This document shows, piece by piece, positions 19,707 through 28,600 of a DNA stretch of 64,000 bases. Location: assembly GCF_000423085.1 (NCBI RefSeq), contig NZ_AUHH01000018.1:1-64000 (forward strand), in the 5' to 3' direction. Positions within the stretch are counted from its first letter, which is position 1; the number at the start of each line of letters is the position of its first letter. The notes under the pieces are model-generated. The model was not told where the DNA came from, did no database searches, and worked only from the letters and a program-made list of their open reading frames with translations. The position numbers and the translations under genes are program-made. This DNA is from Granulicoccus phenolivorans DSM 17626 = NBRC 107789 = JCM 15570 (GTDB lineage Bacteria; Actinomycetota; Actinomycetes; Propionibacteriales; Propionibacteriaceae).

Positions 19707-20372
19707 GTGACTAAAGTGACTGGTGTGATTGCTGAGAATGCCCGGTCGCTGTATGAGGTCATCAACTCTCGCCGGGACACCCGCCGGGAGTTCACCGGCG
19801 AGCCGCTCGCCGAGGACGTACTCCAACGGCTGCTCTCCGCGGCCCATGCGGCCCCCTCGGTCGGGATGTCCCAGCCCTGGGACTTCATCGTGGTACGCGA
19901 TCCGGGCACGCTGAACGCGTTCGCCGAACACGTCGCCCACGAGCGGGACACCTATGCCGCGACCCTCACCGGGGAGCGTGCCGAGACTTTCGCCCGGATC
20001 AAGATCGAGGGCATCCGGGAATCCGGGTTGGGCCTGGTCGTCGGCTACGACCCCACTCGCGGCGGCCCGAACGTGCTCGGCCGGCACGCGATCGCCGATG
20101 CCGGGCTGTTCTCGGTGGTGTGCGCCATTCAGAACCTGTGGCTCGCGGCCACCGCGGAAGGCCTCGGGGTCGGCTGGGTGTCGTTCTACCGGGAGCAGAC
20201 GCTGGCGTCGCTGGTCGGCCTGCCCGCACCGGTCCGTCCGGTGGCCTGGCTCTGCCTGGGCGCCGTATCGACGCTGCCGGACGTCCCCGACCTGGAGCGC
20301 TACGGGTGGCGGCACCGCTCACCACTGGCCGGCGTGGTGCATCGGGAACGCTACTCCCCGCGGCCGAACTGA
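19707..20372 (+). CDS. bluB: 5,6-dimethylbenzimidazole synthase BluB
   Basis: BluB breaks down reduced FMN with O2 to give 5,6-dimethylbenzimidazole, the lower ligand of vitamin B12. The protein (up to 221 residues) belongs to the nitroreductase fold with the BluB signature SRRDTRREFTGEPL, LLSAAHAAPSVGMSQPWDFI, NVLGRHAIADAGLFSVVCAIQNLWLAA and GVGWVSFY. Start could be GTG 19707 or, more likely in my view, GTG 19725, which has TAAAGT 7 nt upstream and no Shine-Dalgarno. No B12 riboswitch was recognised. The B12 enzyme icmF lies 6 kb away. Confidence 0.9.
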   Translation: MTKVTGVIAENARSLYEVINSRRDTRREFTGEPLAEDVLQRLLSAAHAAPSVGMSQPWDFIVVRDPGTLNAFAEHVAHERDTYAATLTGERAETFARIKIEGIRESGLGLVVGYDPTRGGPNVLGRHAIADAGLFSVVCAIQNLWLAATAEGLGVGWVSFYREQTLASLVGLPAPVRPVAWLCLGAVSTLPDVPDLERYGWRHRSPLAGVVHRERYSPRPN

Positions 20373-20379
20373 GCCCGGC

Positions 20380-21153
20380 TCAGCCGAACCGAACCCCGGC
20401 GTGCATCTCCCAGACCAGCACCTCGGCCGGTTCGAGAGCGGTGACCCGCTGCCCGCCGGTGGCGGTGAAGCGGACCGCGTCGCCGGTGCCCAGGCGGCCG
20501 GCCCCCTCCAGGTCGACGCTGCCCCGCGGGATGAACAGATGCAGGTAGGGCGCCGCGGGCAGTTCGACCGATTCCCCCGGCTGCAGCCGGGCGGCGTGCA
20601 GGGCGGCGTACTCGTTCTTGATCCGAATCGCGGCGGCGTCGGCGTACTGGGGCATGCCGGTGGCGATGGTGGCGAACTTGCCGGCCAGGTCCGCGGGAGC
20701 GACCTCGACCTGTTCGTAGCCGGGGGTGATCCCGGACTCATCGGGGATCACCCACATCTGAATGAAGTGCACCGGATCCTCGTGCTTGTCCCGGGTCGGG
20801 TCGGCGCGCCAGGAGTCGTTCTTCTCCGAGTGCATGATTCCGGTGCCGGCGCTCATCCGCTGGGCCAGGCCGGGATAGATGATTCCGTTGTTGCCCTCGG
20901 AATCCTGGTGGACCAGGGAGCCCTGGATCACCCAGGTGACGATCTCCATGTCCCGGTGCGGATGGGTCTCGAAGCCGGTGCCGGGTGCCACGATGTCGTC
21001 GTTGTTCACCAGCAGCAGGCCGTGGTGGGTGTTGCGCGGGTCGTGGTGCTGGCCGAAGGAGAAGGAATGGTGGGAGTCCAGCCAGTCGATCTTGGTGGCG
21101 AACCGGTCGGCGGCGCGGCGGATGTCGACGCCTGGGGTGATCTCGGTGGTCAT
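20380..21153 (-). CDS. Pirin family bicupin
   Basis: A 257-residue two-cupin protein close to YhhW/quercetinase-type pirins. Metal ligands are seen in the N-terminal cupin: two His in ETHPHRDMEIVTWV, and His and Glu in AGTGIMHSEKN. The typical DSHHSFSFGQHHDPRNTHHG start and HFIQMWVIP are present. Pirins are linked to redox stress and some oxidise flavonoids; the substrate is unknown here. GAGAGGA precedes the ATG. It is convergent with bluB and has a TTCAACTA element in its promoter that also occurs upstream of the FMN reductase gene at 54 kb. Confidence 0.9.
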   Translation of the reverse strand: MTTEITPGVDIRRAADRFATKIDWLDSHHSFSFGQHHDPRNTHHGLLLVNNDDIVAPGTGFETHPHRDMEIVTWVIQGSLVHQDSEGNNGIIYPGLAQRMSAGTGIMHSEKNDSWRADPTRDKHEDPVHFIQMWVIPDESGITPGYEQVEVAPADLAGKFATIATGMPQYADAAAIRIKNEYAALHAARLQPGESVELPAAPYLHLFIPRGSVDLEGAGRLGTGDAVRFTATGGQRVTALEPAEVLVWEMHAGVRFG

Positions 21154-21184
21154 GGGAATCCTCTCGCCCGATCTGCAACCAGAA

Positions 21185-21192
21185 TAGTTGAA
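21185..21192 (-). promoter_or_regulatory. TTCAACTA element in the pirin promoter
   Basis: On the minus strand TTCAACTA reads into TATTCT, a plausible -10, about 25 nt before the pirin ribosome site. The identical 8-mer in the same orientation sits before the FMN reductase gene (54213-54220). It may be a half-site for a shared MarR/HxlR-type redox regulator. Confidence 0.35.
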
Positions 21193-21228
21193 CTCTAAAT
21201 CATTTACCAGACACTGACCCAGGAACGA

Positions 21229-21268
21229 CGACGGGCCCCGCCCTGCCGGCGCGGGGCGGGACCCGTCG
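21229..21268 (-). terminator. Stem-loop after the polysaccharide deacetylase
   Basis: CGACGGGCCCCGCCC (21229-21243) and GGGCGGGACCCGTCG (21254-21268) pair over 15 positions with one mismatch. The stem lies between the deacetylase stop and the pirin promoter, so it probably ends the deacetylase transcript. Confidence 0.6.
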
Positions 21269-21291
21269 AGCGGGCCGAGCCCGGGCGGGGT

Positions 21292-22674
21292 TCAGCGTTG
21301 GGTGTAGACCCGGCCGGGCACCGGGGAGCCGAGCAGTTCGGAGACGGTGACCAGCGTGTAGCCCTGGCCCTGCAGATCGTCGACGATGCCCGGCACGGCG
21401 TCGACGGTGGTCGAGTGGATGTCGTGCATCAGCACGATCGAACCATTGCGGGTGTCCCGGTTCACCACGGCGCGAACGGCAGCGGCATTGCGGGACTGCC
21501 AGTCGAGGGTATCCACGCTCCACAGGATCACCGCTTCGCCGGACTCCCCCGCGATCCGGTCGACCGTCGAGTTGCGCGCGCCGTAGGGCGGCCGGAACAG
21601 GGTCGATCGGGCCCCGGTGGTGCTCTGGATCAGGTCATGGTTCCCGGCGATCTCCTGGCGGATCTGCGACTCGCTCAGCCCGGGCAGGCTCGGGTGGGTC
21701 AGGGTGTGGTTGGCGATCTCCATCCCGGGAGTGTTCACGATCTGCCGAGCCACCCCGGGATAGTTGCGCAGGCCGGCGCCCTGGGTGAAGAAGGTGGCCC
21801 GGGCCCCCTTGCTGGTCAGGGTGTTCAGCAGCCGCTGCGTGTAGGGCCCGGGTCCGTCGTCGAAGGTCAGCGCGACGCACTTGTCGACCGAGCAGTCGAC
21901 CCGGTTCCAGTACCGGACGCGGTAGGAGCCGTTCTCGATCCGGATCTGGCCGTGTTCGAAGTCCTGGGCCCAGCCACCGGAGATGGTGTATTCATCGCTG
22001 GTCGGCCCGCCCAGATCGCCCAGCTCCCAGTTGTGGCGGGCGTACTCCATCATGATCCCGCCCCACACCATGTGGGCGCCGAGGTCGCCGCGGTAGTAGA
22101 TCGAGCCCCCGGCGAAGTTCTGTACGTAGTGGTTCCACTGGGTCTGGAACTCATCGGTGACCGGGGCGCCGAGGCGGCCGCGCTCCCAGCCCAACTGGCC
22201 GTACTTGGTGCGGATCGCGCCCCAGACGGTATGGCCGCCGTACCACGGGTGCCAGAAGATGTTGCCTCCGGCGAAGTCCTGTACCCAGGCGCTGTTGCCG
22301 CCCTCGAACTCGTCGGTGACCGGGATGCCCAGGCGTCCGTTCTCCCAGCCGGTGGCACCGAACTTGTCCCGGATGCCGCCCCAGACCTGATGCGCGCCGA
22401 CCGATCGGTTGTAGTAGATCTCGCCGTGCTCGAAGCGCTGCAGCCAGGTGTCGGCGTTCAACTGAACCTCGTCGGCCAGCGGGAGGCCGAGCCGGCCGGA
22501 TTCGCCCCCGACCGAGCGGTACTTGTCGCCGATCCCTCCGGTCACCGTCACCGCGTACGCCGGGGCGCCGGCCAGTACCAGAGTGAGCGTCACCAGCAGG
22601 ATGCACAGGGCACGCACTCGGGACCGGGTTCCGCGCTGCACCGATCCCACCTCGGAGTTCGGGGATGTGGACAT
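21292..22674 (-). CDS. Secreted LGFP-repeat polysaccharide deacetylase (CE4/NodB)
   Basis: A 460-residue exported enzyme. A signal peptide (hydrophobic run LCILLVTLTLVLAGAPAYA, cleavage after AYA near residue 42) is followed by four LGFP modules of about 53 residues (GRLGLPLADE, GRLGIPVTDE, GRLGAPVTDE, GDLGGPTSDE). LGFP modules bind the actinobacterial cell wall. The C-terminal NodB domain has all motifs: VALTFDDGPGPYT, HTLTHPSL, FRPPYGARN, WSVDTLDWQ and IVLMHDIH. It should deacetylate an N-acetyl-sugar polymer at the cell surface. GGAGG precedes the ATG. Its neighbour is a secreted GH114 hydrolase, and the pairing recalls the two catalytic domains of PelA. Confidence 0.93.
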   Translation of the reverse strand: MSTSPNSEVGSVQRGTRSRVRALCILLVTLTLVLAGAPAYAVTVTGGIGDKYRSVGGESGRLGLPLADEVQLNADTWLQRFEHGEIYYNRSVGAHQVWGGIRDKFGATGWENGRLGIPVTDEFEGGNSAWVQDFAGGNIFWHPWYGGHTVWGAIRTKYGQLGWERGRLGAPVTDEFQTQWNHYVQNFAGGSIYYRGDLGAHMVWGGIMMEYARHNWELGDLGGPTSDEYTISGGWAQDFEHGQIRIENGSYRVRYWNRVDCSVDKCVALTFDDGPGPYTQRLLNTLTSKGARATFFTQGAGLRNYPGVARQIVNTPGMEIANHTLTHPSLPGLSESQIRQEIAGNHDLIQSTTGARSTLFRPPYGARNSTVDRIAGESGEAVILWSVDTLDWQSRNAAAVRAVVNRDTRNGSIVLMHDIHSTTVDAVPGIVDDLQGQGYTLVTVSELLGSPVPGRVYTQR

Positions 22675-22789
22675 GGCTGCCTCCGACGAGGTTGTGGGGT
22701 CAATTCTCTCACTGACAGTCTGGGGCCGCGATCACCCGGCGGACCTGCGACACGCACGGCCTGCCCGCGACCCCGGAGGTGACAATAGC

Positions 22790-22827
22790 GAACGGCTCGC
22801 TCCGACGAAGGTCGGAGCGAGCCGTTC
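22790..22827 (-). terminator. Perfect 17-bp hairpin after the GH114 gene
   Basis: GAACGGCTCGCTCCGAC (22790-22806) and GTCGGAGCGAGCCGTTC (22811-22827) are perfect complements around a GAAG tetraloop. The hairpin begins 10 nt past the GH114 stop on the minus strand. No T-run follows. Confidence 0.75.
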
Positions 22828-22836
22828 AGCGCGGAA

Positions 22837-23736
22837 TCAGCAGGCCACTCGATACGCGTCGAGGCTCCAGTGCTTGATCACCGTCGACATGCCGTCCGGG
22901 CGGCCGGGGCACACCGAAGCCCGGTCCCCTTCGTACTCGATGTTGAAGACCGCCTTGCCGGAAGCGAGGAAATCGTTGTACGCGTCGCACTCGTTGTACG
23001 CGCCGCACTCCTCGTTCACCGCGAAGTCGACAACACTGCCCAGTTGCGGCAGCTGCTCGACATCGTTCTTCAGGCCGATGGCCAGACCGCGGTCGTGGGC
23101 GGCCCCTGCCAGCGCGATCTGGTAGTTGATCTGGGCCTGCTTGCTGATCCGGAACCCGGTGTTCTGACTCCACCCGTCGGTGTTGTCGGGATCCACCGCG
23201 TCGAACCCCTTCTGGGCGCAGACGTCCATGCGCGCGCTCATGATCGGCAGCAGGACATCGATCCGGTTCACATCGAGCCAGTTCTCGCCGTCCCAGCCGT
23301 CCAGCGGCTTGCCGATCACCGAGCGGGGGAACTTGCTCTTGTCCGAGCGCCAGTTCTCATAGGCGCCGGCGTTGATGTAGCACACGGTCCGCACGCCGCG
23401 CGCCTTGAGCTGCGCGACCTGGGCGGCTGTGGTGTCCTCCCCGTCGAGCAGGTAGACATCCACCGGCAGGGAGAGGTCGAGCCGCCCGCTGTACTGGATC
23501 TGAAAACTGGAGCCTTGTTCGGGCACCCACTTGGGTCCGGCGGCATGGGCTGGGGACACGGCGAGACCTCCGACCAGCGCGAGACCGGCCAACAGGGCCA
23601 GGACCACGCGGATCACCCGGGACCCGGCGCTCCGGCGAGCAGCGGGAGACCGGTCGAGTCGCGCCGACGGGAGTGGCCCGTCGGCATTTCTGAGAGTAAT
23701 GAAGGAATTCTCATAGATTTTCTTCACGGTTGCCAT
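22837..23736 (-). CDS. Secreted endo-alpha-1,4-polygalactosaminidase family protein (GH114)
   Basis: A 299-residue secreted TIM-barrel hydrolase. A long n-region with basic residues precedes the hydrophobic core VIRVVLALLAGLALVGGLAV and a cleavage site SPAHA-A near residue 66. GH114 hallmarks are FQIQYSGRLDLSL, YLLDGEDT, CYINAGAYENWR, WDGENWLDVN, GFDAVDPDNTDGW (catalytic acid region) and FAVNEECGAY. It should cut alpha-1,4-linked galactosamine polymers such as those in Pel-like or fungal exopolysaccharide. The start is unsure: the frame allows ATG 23736 but no ribosome site is seen. It ends in a Cys, suggesting a disulfide. Confidence 0.85.
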   Translation of the reverse strand: MATVKKIYENSFITLRNADGPLPSARLDRSPAARRSAGSRVIRVVLALLAGLALVGGLAVSPAHAAGPKWVPEQGSSFQIQYSGRLDLSLPVDVYLLDGEDTTAAQVAQLKARGVRTVCYINAGAYENWRSDKSKFPRSVIGKPLDGWDGENWLDVNRIDVLLPIMSARMDVCAQKGFDAVDPDNTDGWSQNTGFRISKQAQINYQIALAGAAHDRGLAIGLKNDVEQLPQLGSVVDFAVNEECGAYNECDAYNDFLASGKAVFNIEYEGDRASVCPGRPDGMSTVIKHWSLDAYRVAC

Positions 23737-23982
23737 TCAAGCACTGATGCGGCGCCAGCGCACTATCTCCCGCCCATCAATTTGAGGCCATCGGCGTGTT
23801 GCCCAAAGATTCTCCTGAGTCGTGTGCTGTCACGCACGTATCAGAAGGCCCACGAGCCTCCGGCGCCGAGCGGAGCGGGATCGGGCTGAGCCGACCCGCG
23901 GAGAGCTGAGAGAGGCCGGCGGTTACAGTGCGGTGACTGCCCTGTCGCCCAATCTGCCCGACCCAAAACACCAGGAGCGCCC

Positions 23983-25047
23983 GTGTCCGATCAGCCCATC
24001 GTCCTGGTGACCGGTTCCGGCGGCGTGATCGGCGGCAACGTCATCGAGCACTTCGTCGGCCGGGGCATCACCACCCGCGGCGTCAGCCGGCGCCAACCCG
24101 ACCGCACCCCGGGTTGGACCCATGTGGCGGCCGACCTGCTCGATCCCGCCGGCACCCGGCAGGCCTTCGGCCAGGTGGCCGACACCACCCGGCTGGTGTT
24201 CGGCGCCTATATCGAGAAGAGCGACCCCGGCGAGCAGATCGCGGTCAATGTGGCCCTGCTCGAGAACACCCTCGATGCGCTCCGGGCGGTCGGCGCTCCG
24301 CTGCGGCACGTCACGCTGTACCAGGGGATGAAGTTCTACGGCGCCCATCTGGGCGGGTTCAAGACCCCGACCCATGAGAAGGACTCCCGGCTGATCGTGC
24401 CGAACTTCTACTACGACCAGGAGGATCTCCTCCGCGCCCGGGCGGCGGCCGACGGGTACGCGTTCACCATCTTCCGACCGGAAGGGGTGATGGGCTACGC
24501 CAAGGGCACGCCGATGAACCTGCTGATGGTCCTGGCCGCCTACGTCGCGATCACCCGGAAGCTGGGTATCTCCCTGCGCTACCCGGGGAACCGGCAGGCG
24601 TACGACGGGGTGCTCTACCAGATGTCCGACGCGGCCCTGCTGGCCCGGGCCACCGATTGGGCGGCCACCGCGCCGGCCGCCGCCGGGGAGGCGTTCAACC
24701 TGACCAACGGCGACGTGATCCGGTGGCGGCACGTCTTCGAGGCCCTGGCCGAGCACTACGGGCTGAAGCTGGAGGAGCCGCAGCCGTTCACCCTGGCCGA
24801 GCAGATGCCCCAGTACGCCGGCCTGTGGGACGAGATCGTGGCCGAGCACAACCTCGAGCCGACGCCGTGGGCGACCCTGGTGGACTGGCACTTCGGCGAC
24901 GCCATTCTCGGCTCCACCTCCGACAACGTCAGTTCCACGATCAAGGTACGCAAGGCCGGATTCCACGACTGCTACGACACCATCGAACGCACCCTGGAAC
25001 TCCTCGACGAGCTGGCCGAGCGGAAGATCGTCCCCCCGGCGCGCTGA
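23983..25047 (+). CDS. PRISE-type SDR (progesterone 5beta-reductase/iridoid synthase-like enone reductase)
   Basis: A 354-residue NADPH-dependent SDR of the PRISE group, which reduces conjugated enones. The nucleotide motif VTGSGGVIGGNVIEHF is at residues 8-23. The characteristic catalytic sites are YQGMKFYGAHLG (Lys in place of the classical YxxxK) and NFYYDQEDLL (Tyr), followed by FTIFRPEGVMGYAKGTPMN. GTG 23983 is preceded by AGGAG. A MarR regulator follows after 26 nt, probably in one operon. Bacterial PRISE proteins act on varied enones and the substrate here is not known. Confidence 0.8.
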   Translation: MSDQPIVLVTGSGGVIGGNVIEHFVGRGITTRGVSRRQPDRTPGWTHVAADLLDPAGTRQAFGQVADTTRLVFGAYIEKSDPGEQIAVNVALLENTLDALRAVGAPLRHVTLYQGMKFYGAHLGGFKTPTHEKDSRLIVPNFYYDQEDLLRARAAADGYAFTIFRPEGVMGYAKGTPMNLLMVLAAYVAITRKLGISLRYPGNRQAYDGVLYQMSDAALLARATDWAATAPAAAGEAFNLTNGDVIRWRHVFEALAEHYGLKLEEPQPFTLAEQMPQYAGLWDEIVAEHNLEPTPWATLVDWHFGDAILGSTSDNVSSTIKVRKAGFHDCYDTIERTLELLDELAERKIVPPAR

Positions 25048-25073
25048 CCCGCCACGCGAAGGCGTACTGAGCC

Positions 25074-25562
25074 ATGACCCGCGATCCGATCCAGGAGGCG
25101 CACCGGCAGTGGGTGGCCCACGGCTGGACCGACGCCGCCGACGGCATGGCGATGGTGACCTCGGTCGTGCGGGCCCAACAGTTGCTGATGGAGCGCATCG
25201 ATGCGGTACTGCGTCCGCGCGGGCTCACCTTCGCCCGCTACGAAGTACTCCGCCTGCTCTCCTTCACCCGGGCGGGTGCGCTGCCGATGTCGCGCCTGGG
25301 GTCCCTGCTCCAGGTCCACCCGACCAGCGTGACCAGCGCGGTGACCCGACTGGTCACCCAGGGCTATGTCGAGCGGGTCCGCGGCGACGACCGGCGGGTC
25401 GTGCTGGCGGTGCTCACCGATCCCGGCCGGCGCGCGGTCGAAGAAGCCACCCGGGCTCTGAATGCCGATGTCTTCGAGTCTCCCGGCCTGCCCGGCCCGG
25501 CCGTCCGCGACCTGACCGAACGCCTCACCGACCTGCGCACCGGCCTCGGAGACCCACGCTGA
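25074..25562 (+). CDS. MarR family transcriptional regulator
   Basis: A 162-residue winged-helix regulator. The DNA-binding region is GALPMSRLGSLLQVHPTSVTSAVTRLVTQGYVERVRGDDRRVVLAVLTDPGRRAVEEA, with the wing DDRR motif and the DPxG signature. The flanking helices for dimerisation are present. It follows the PRISE reductase and precedes icmF by 64 nt, where a perfect 16-bp palindrome covers the icmF -10 box; MarR dimers typically bind such sites, so control of icmF is a reasonable inference. Confidence 0.88.
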   Translation: MTRDPIQEAHRQWVAHGWTDAADGMAMVTSVVRAQQLLMERIDAVLRPRGLTFARYEVLRLLSFTRAGALPMSRLGSLLQVHPTSVTSAVTRLVTQGYVERVRGDDRRVVLAVLTDPGRRAVEEATRALNADVFESPGLPGPAVRDLTERLTDLRTGLGDPR

Positions 25563-25602
25563 GGACGCCACCTTTCGCCGAGGATCGGCCCTGGTGGGAT
25601 TT

Positions 25603-25626
25603 ACTAGGATGTCCTAGTATTTTCTT
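25603..25626 (+). promoter_or_regulatory. Palindromic operator over the icmF leaderless promoter
   Basis: ACTAGGA-TG-TCCTAGT (25603-25618) is a perfect 7-2-7 inverted repeat. It overlaps TAGTAT (25615-25620), a TAnnnT -10 box located exactly 6 nt before the icmF GTG. There is no Shine-Dalgarno. A repressor bound here would block RNA polymerase. Confidence 0.6.
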
Positions 25627-28600
25627 GTGGCCGATCTGTACACCCCGACGCACCCCATCCGCCTGGTGACCGCATCCAGCCTGTTCGACGGGCACGACGC
25701 CTCGATCAACATCATGCGGCGGATCTTCATGAGCCAGGGCGCGGAGGTGATTCACCTGGGCCACAACCGCTCGGTCCAGGAGGTCGTGGATGCCGCGATC
25801 GAGGAGGACGTGCAGGGGGTGGCGGTGTCCTCCTACCAGGGCGGCCATGTGGAGTACTTCGAGTACCTGGTGCAGCGGTTGCGCGCGGCCGGGGCCGGGC
25901 ACGTCCGGGTGGTCGGCGGGGGCGGCGGAGTGATCGTGCCCGCGGAGATCGCCCGGCTGGCCCGCAGCGGGGTGCGGATCTTCTCCCCCGAGGACGGCCA
26001 GCGGATGGGGCTGGCCGCGATGGTGAACTCCGTGGTCGCCGACTGCGACTTCGACCCGTGGGCGGCCGGGCCGGTCACCGCCGCGCAGGTGCTGTCCGGA
26101 CAGCGGTACGCCGTCGCCCGGGCGATCACCGGGGCCGAGGCAGGCGTCCTCACCGACAGCATGCTGGCCGAGCTGCGGGCCGCGGCCGCGTCCCCCGGCG
26201 GCACTCCCGGGCGGGTTCCGGTGCTCGGGATCACCGGCACCGGCGGGTCGGGCAAGTCGTCGCTGACCGATGAGCTGATCCGCCGGTTCCGGGTCGACCA
26301 GCGCGACCGATTGCGGATCGGCGTCCTCGCGATCGACCCGACCCGGCGCAAGGGCGGCGGGGCCCTGCTCGGCGACCGGATCCGGGCCAACGCGCTCGAC
26401 GGCGACCGGGTCTTCTTCCGCAGCCTGGCCACCCGGGGCGCCCATGAGGTCCCCGACCGGTTGGCCGACGTGGTGACGGTGCTGCAGGCGGCCGGCTACG
26501 ACCTGGTGATCATCGAGACCCCCGGGATCGGCCAGGGCGACGCCGGGATCGTGCCCCTGGTCGACCACTCGCTGTACGTGATGACCCCGGAGTTCGGCGC
26601 CGCTTCGCAACTGGAGAAGATCGACATGCTCGACTTCGCCGACACCGTGGCGATCAACAAGTTCGAGCGCCGCGGGGCCCGGGACGCGCTGCGGGACGTG
26701 GGCCGCCAGTTGGTCCGCAATCGGGAGGCCTTCGGGCAGGGACCCGAGGAGATGCCGGTCTTCGGGACCAGTGCCGCGACGTTCAACGACGACGGGGTCA
26801 CCGCGCTCTACCAGCACCTGCGCGACGAACTCGCCGCGGCGGGGTTGCCGGTCGAGCCGGGGGCGCTGGCACCGGTCACCGTCCGCCACTCCTCCGGGCT
26901 CCGGCCGGTGCTGCCCGCCGAGCGGGTGCGCTACCTCGCCGAGATCGCCGAAACGGTGCGGGGTTACCACGCCGACACCGAGCGCCTGGCCGAGGCCGCC
27001 CGACGGGTGCAGCGACTGTGCAGCGTCCACGACGAGCTCAGTGCCGCCGGCACCGACGCGGCCGCCGTGGCGCACCTGCTCGCCGCCGCCCGGGCCGATC
27101 TGCCCGCGGAGGTGGCCGACCAACTGGCGGCCTGGCCGGAGGTGGTGGCGGCGTACTCCGGCGACGAGCAGGTGGTGCACGTGCGCGATCGGGCGATCCG
27201 GACGACGCTGACCCGGGAGTCGCTCAGCGGCACGAAGATCCCCCGCGTCGCACTCCCCCGGTTCACCGATCACGGCGACCTGGTCTCGTTCTGGCGCCGG
27301 GAGAATCTTCCGGGCCGGTTTCCGTTCACCGCCGGGGTGTTCGCGTTCAAGCGCGACAACGAGGATCCGGCCCGGATGTTCGCCGGCGAGGGCGACCCGG
27401 CGCGCACCAACCGCCGGTTCCGGGTGCTGTCGGAGGGCAGCGCCGCCACCCGGCTCTCCACGGCCTTCGACTCGGTCACCCTCTACGGGCGCGACCCCGA
27501 TGAGCGCCCCGACATCTACGGCAAGGTCGGCACCTCGGGAGTCTCGGTCGCCACGCTGGCCGACATGAAGGTCCTGTACGCCGGGTTCGATCTGGTCGCA
27601 CCGACCACCAGCGTGTCGATGACGATCAACGGTCCCGCGCCCACGGTGCTGGCCTTCTTCCTCAATACCGCGATCGACCAGCAGGTGGACGCCTTCACCG
27701 AGCGGGAGGGTCGCGCCCCCGACGCCGCGGAGCGGGCCCGGCTCACGGCGTACGCCCTGCAGCACGTGCGCGGCACCGTCCAGGCCGACATCCTCAAGGA
27801 GGACCAGGGCCAGAACACCTGCCTGTTCTCCACCGAGTTCAGTCTGCGGATGATGGCCGACATCCAGGAGTGGTTCATCGAGCACGGGGTGCGCAACTTC
27901 TACTCGGTGTCGATCTCGGGCTACCACATCGCCGAGGCCGGGGCGAACCCGATCAGTCAGCTCGCCTTCACCCTGGCCAACGGCTTCACCTATGTGGAGG
28001 CCTATCTCGCGCGCGGGATGGCGATCGACGACTTCGCGCCCAATCTGTCGTTCTTCTTCTCCAACGGGATGGATCCGGAGTACTCGGTGATCGGTCGGGT
28101 GGCCCGCCGGATCTGGGCGGTGACGATGAAGGAGAAGTACGGGGCCGCCGAGCGCAGTCAGAAGCTGAAATACCACGTGCAGACCAGCGGCCGGTCGCTG
28201 CACGCGCAGGAGATGACCTTCAACGACATCCGGACCACCCTGCAGGCGCTGATCGCGATCTACGACAACGCCAACAGCCTGCACACCAACGCCTACGACG
28301 AGGCCGTGACCACTCCGACCGAGGAGTCCGTCCGCCGGGCCCTGGCGATCCAGCTGATCATCAATCGTGAGTGGGGTCTGGCGATGAACGAGAACCCGCT
28401 GCAGGGCTCGTTCATCATCGACGAACTCACCGACCTGGTCGAAGCGGCCGTGCTGGCGGAGTTCGACCGGATCAACGAGCGCGGCGGGGTGCTGGGCGCG
28501 ATGGAGACCGGCTACCAGCGCGGCCGGATCCAGGACGAATCGATGAGGTACGAGCACCGCAAGCACGACGGCTCGCTACCGATCATCGGGGTGAACACCT

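Noticed and set aside
19694-25626. Cobalamin riboswitch before bluB or icmF
   Set aside because: No B12-box-like conserved segment was recognised, and both genes appear to start at or next to their transcription start.
25525-28566. 1013-codon open frame opposite icmF
   Set aside because: Antisense shadow of icmF, low-complexity and without motif.
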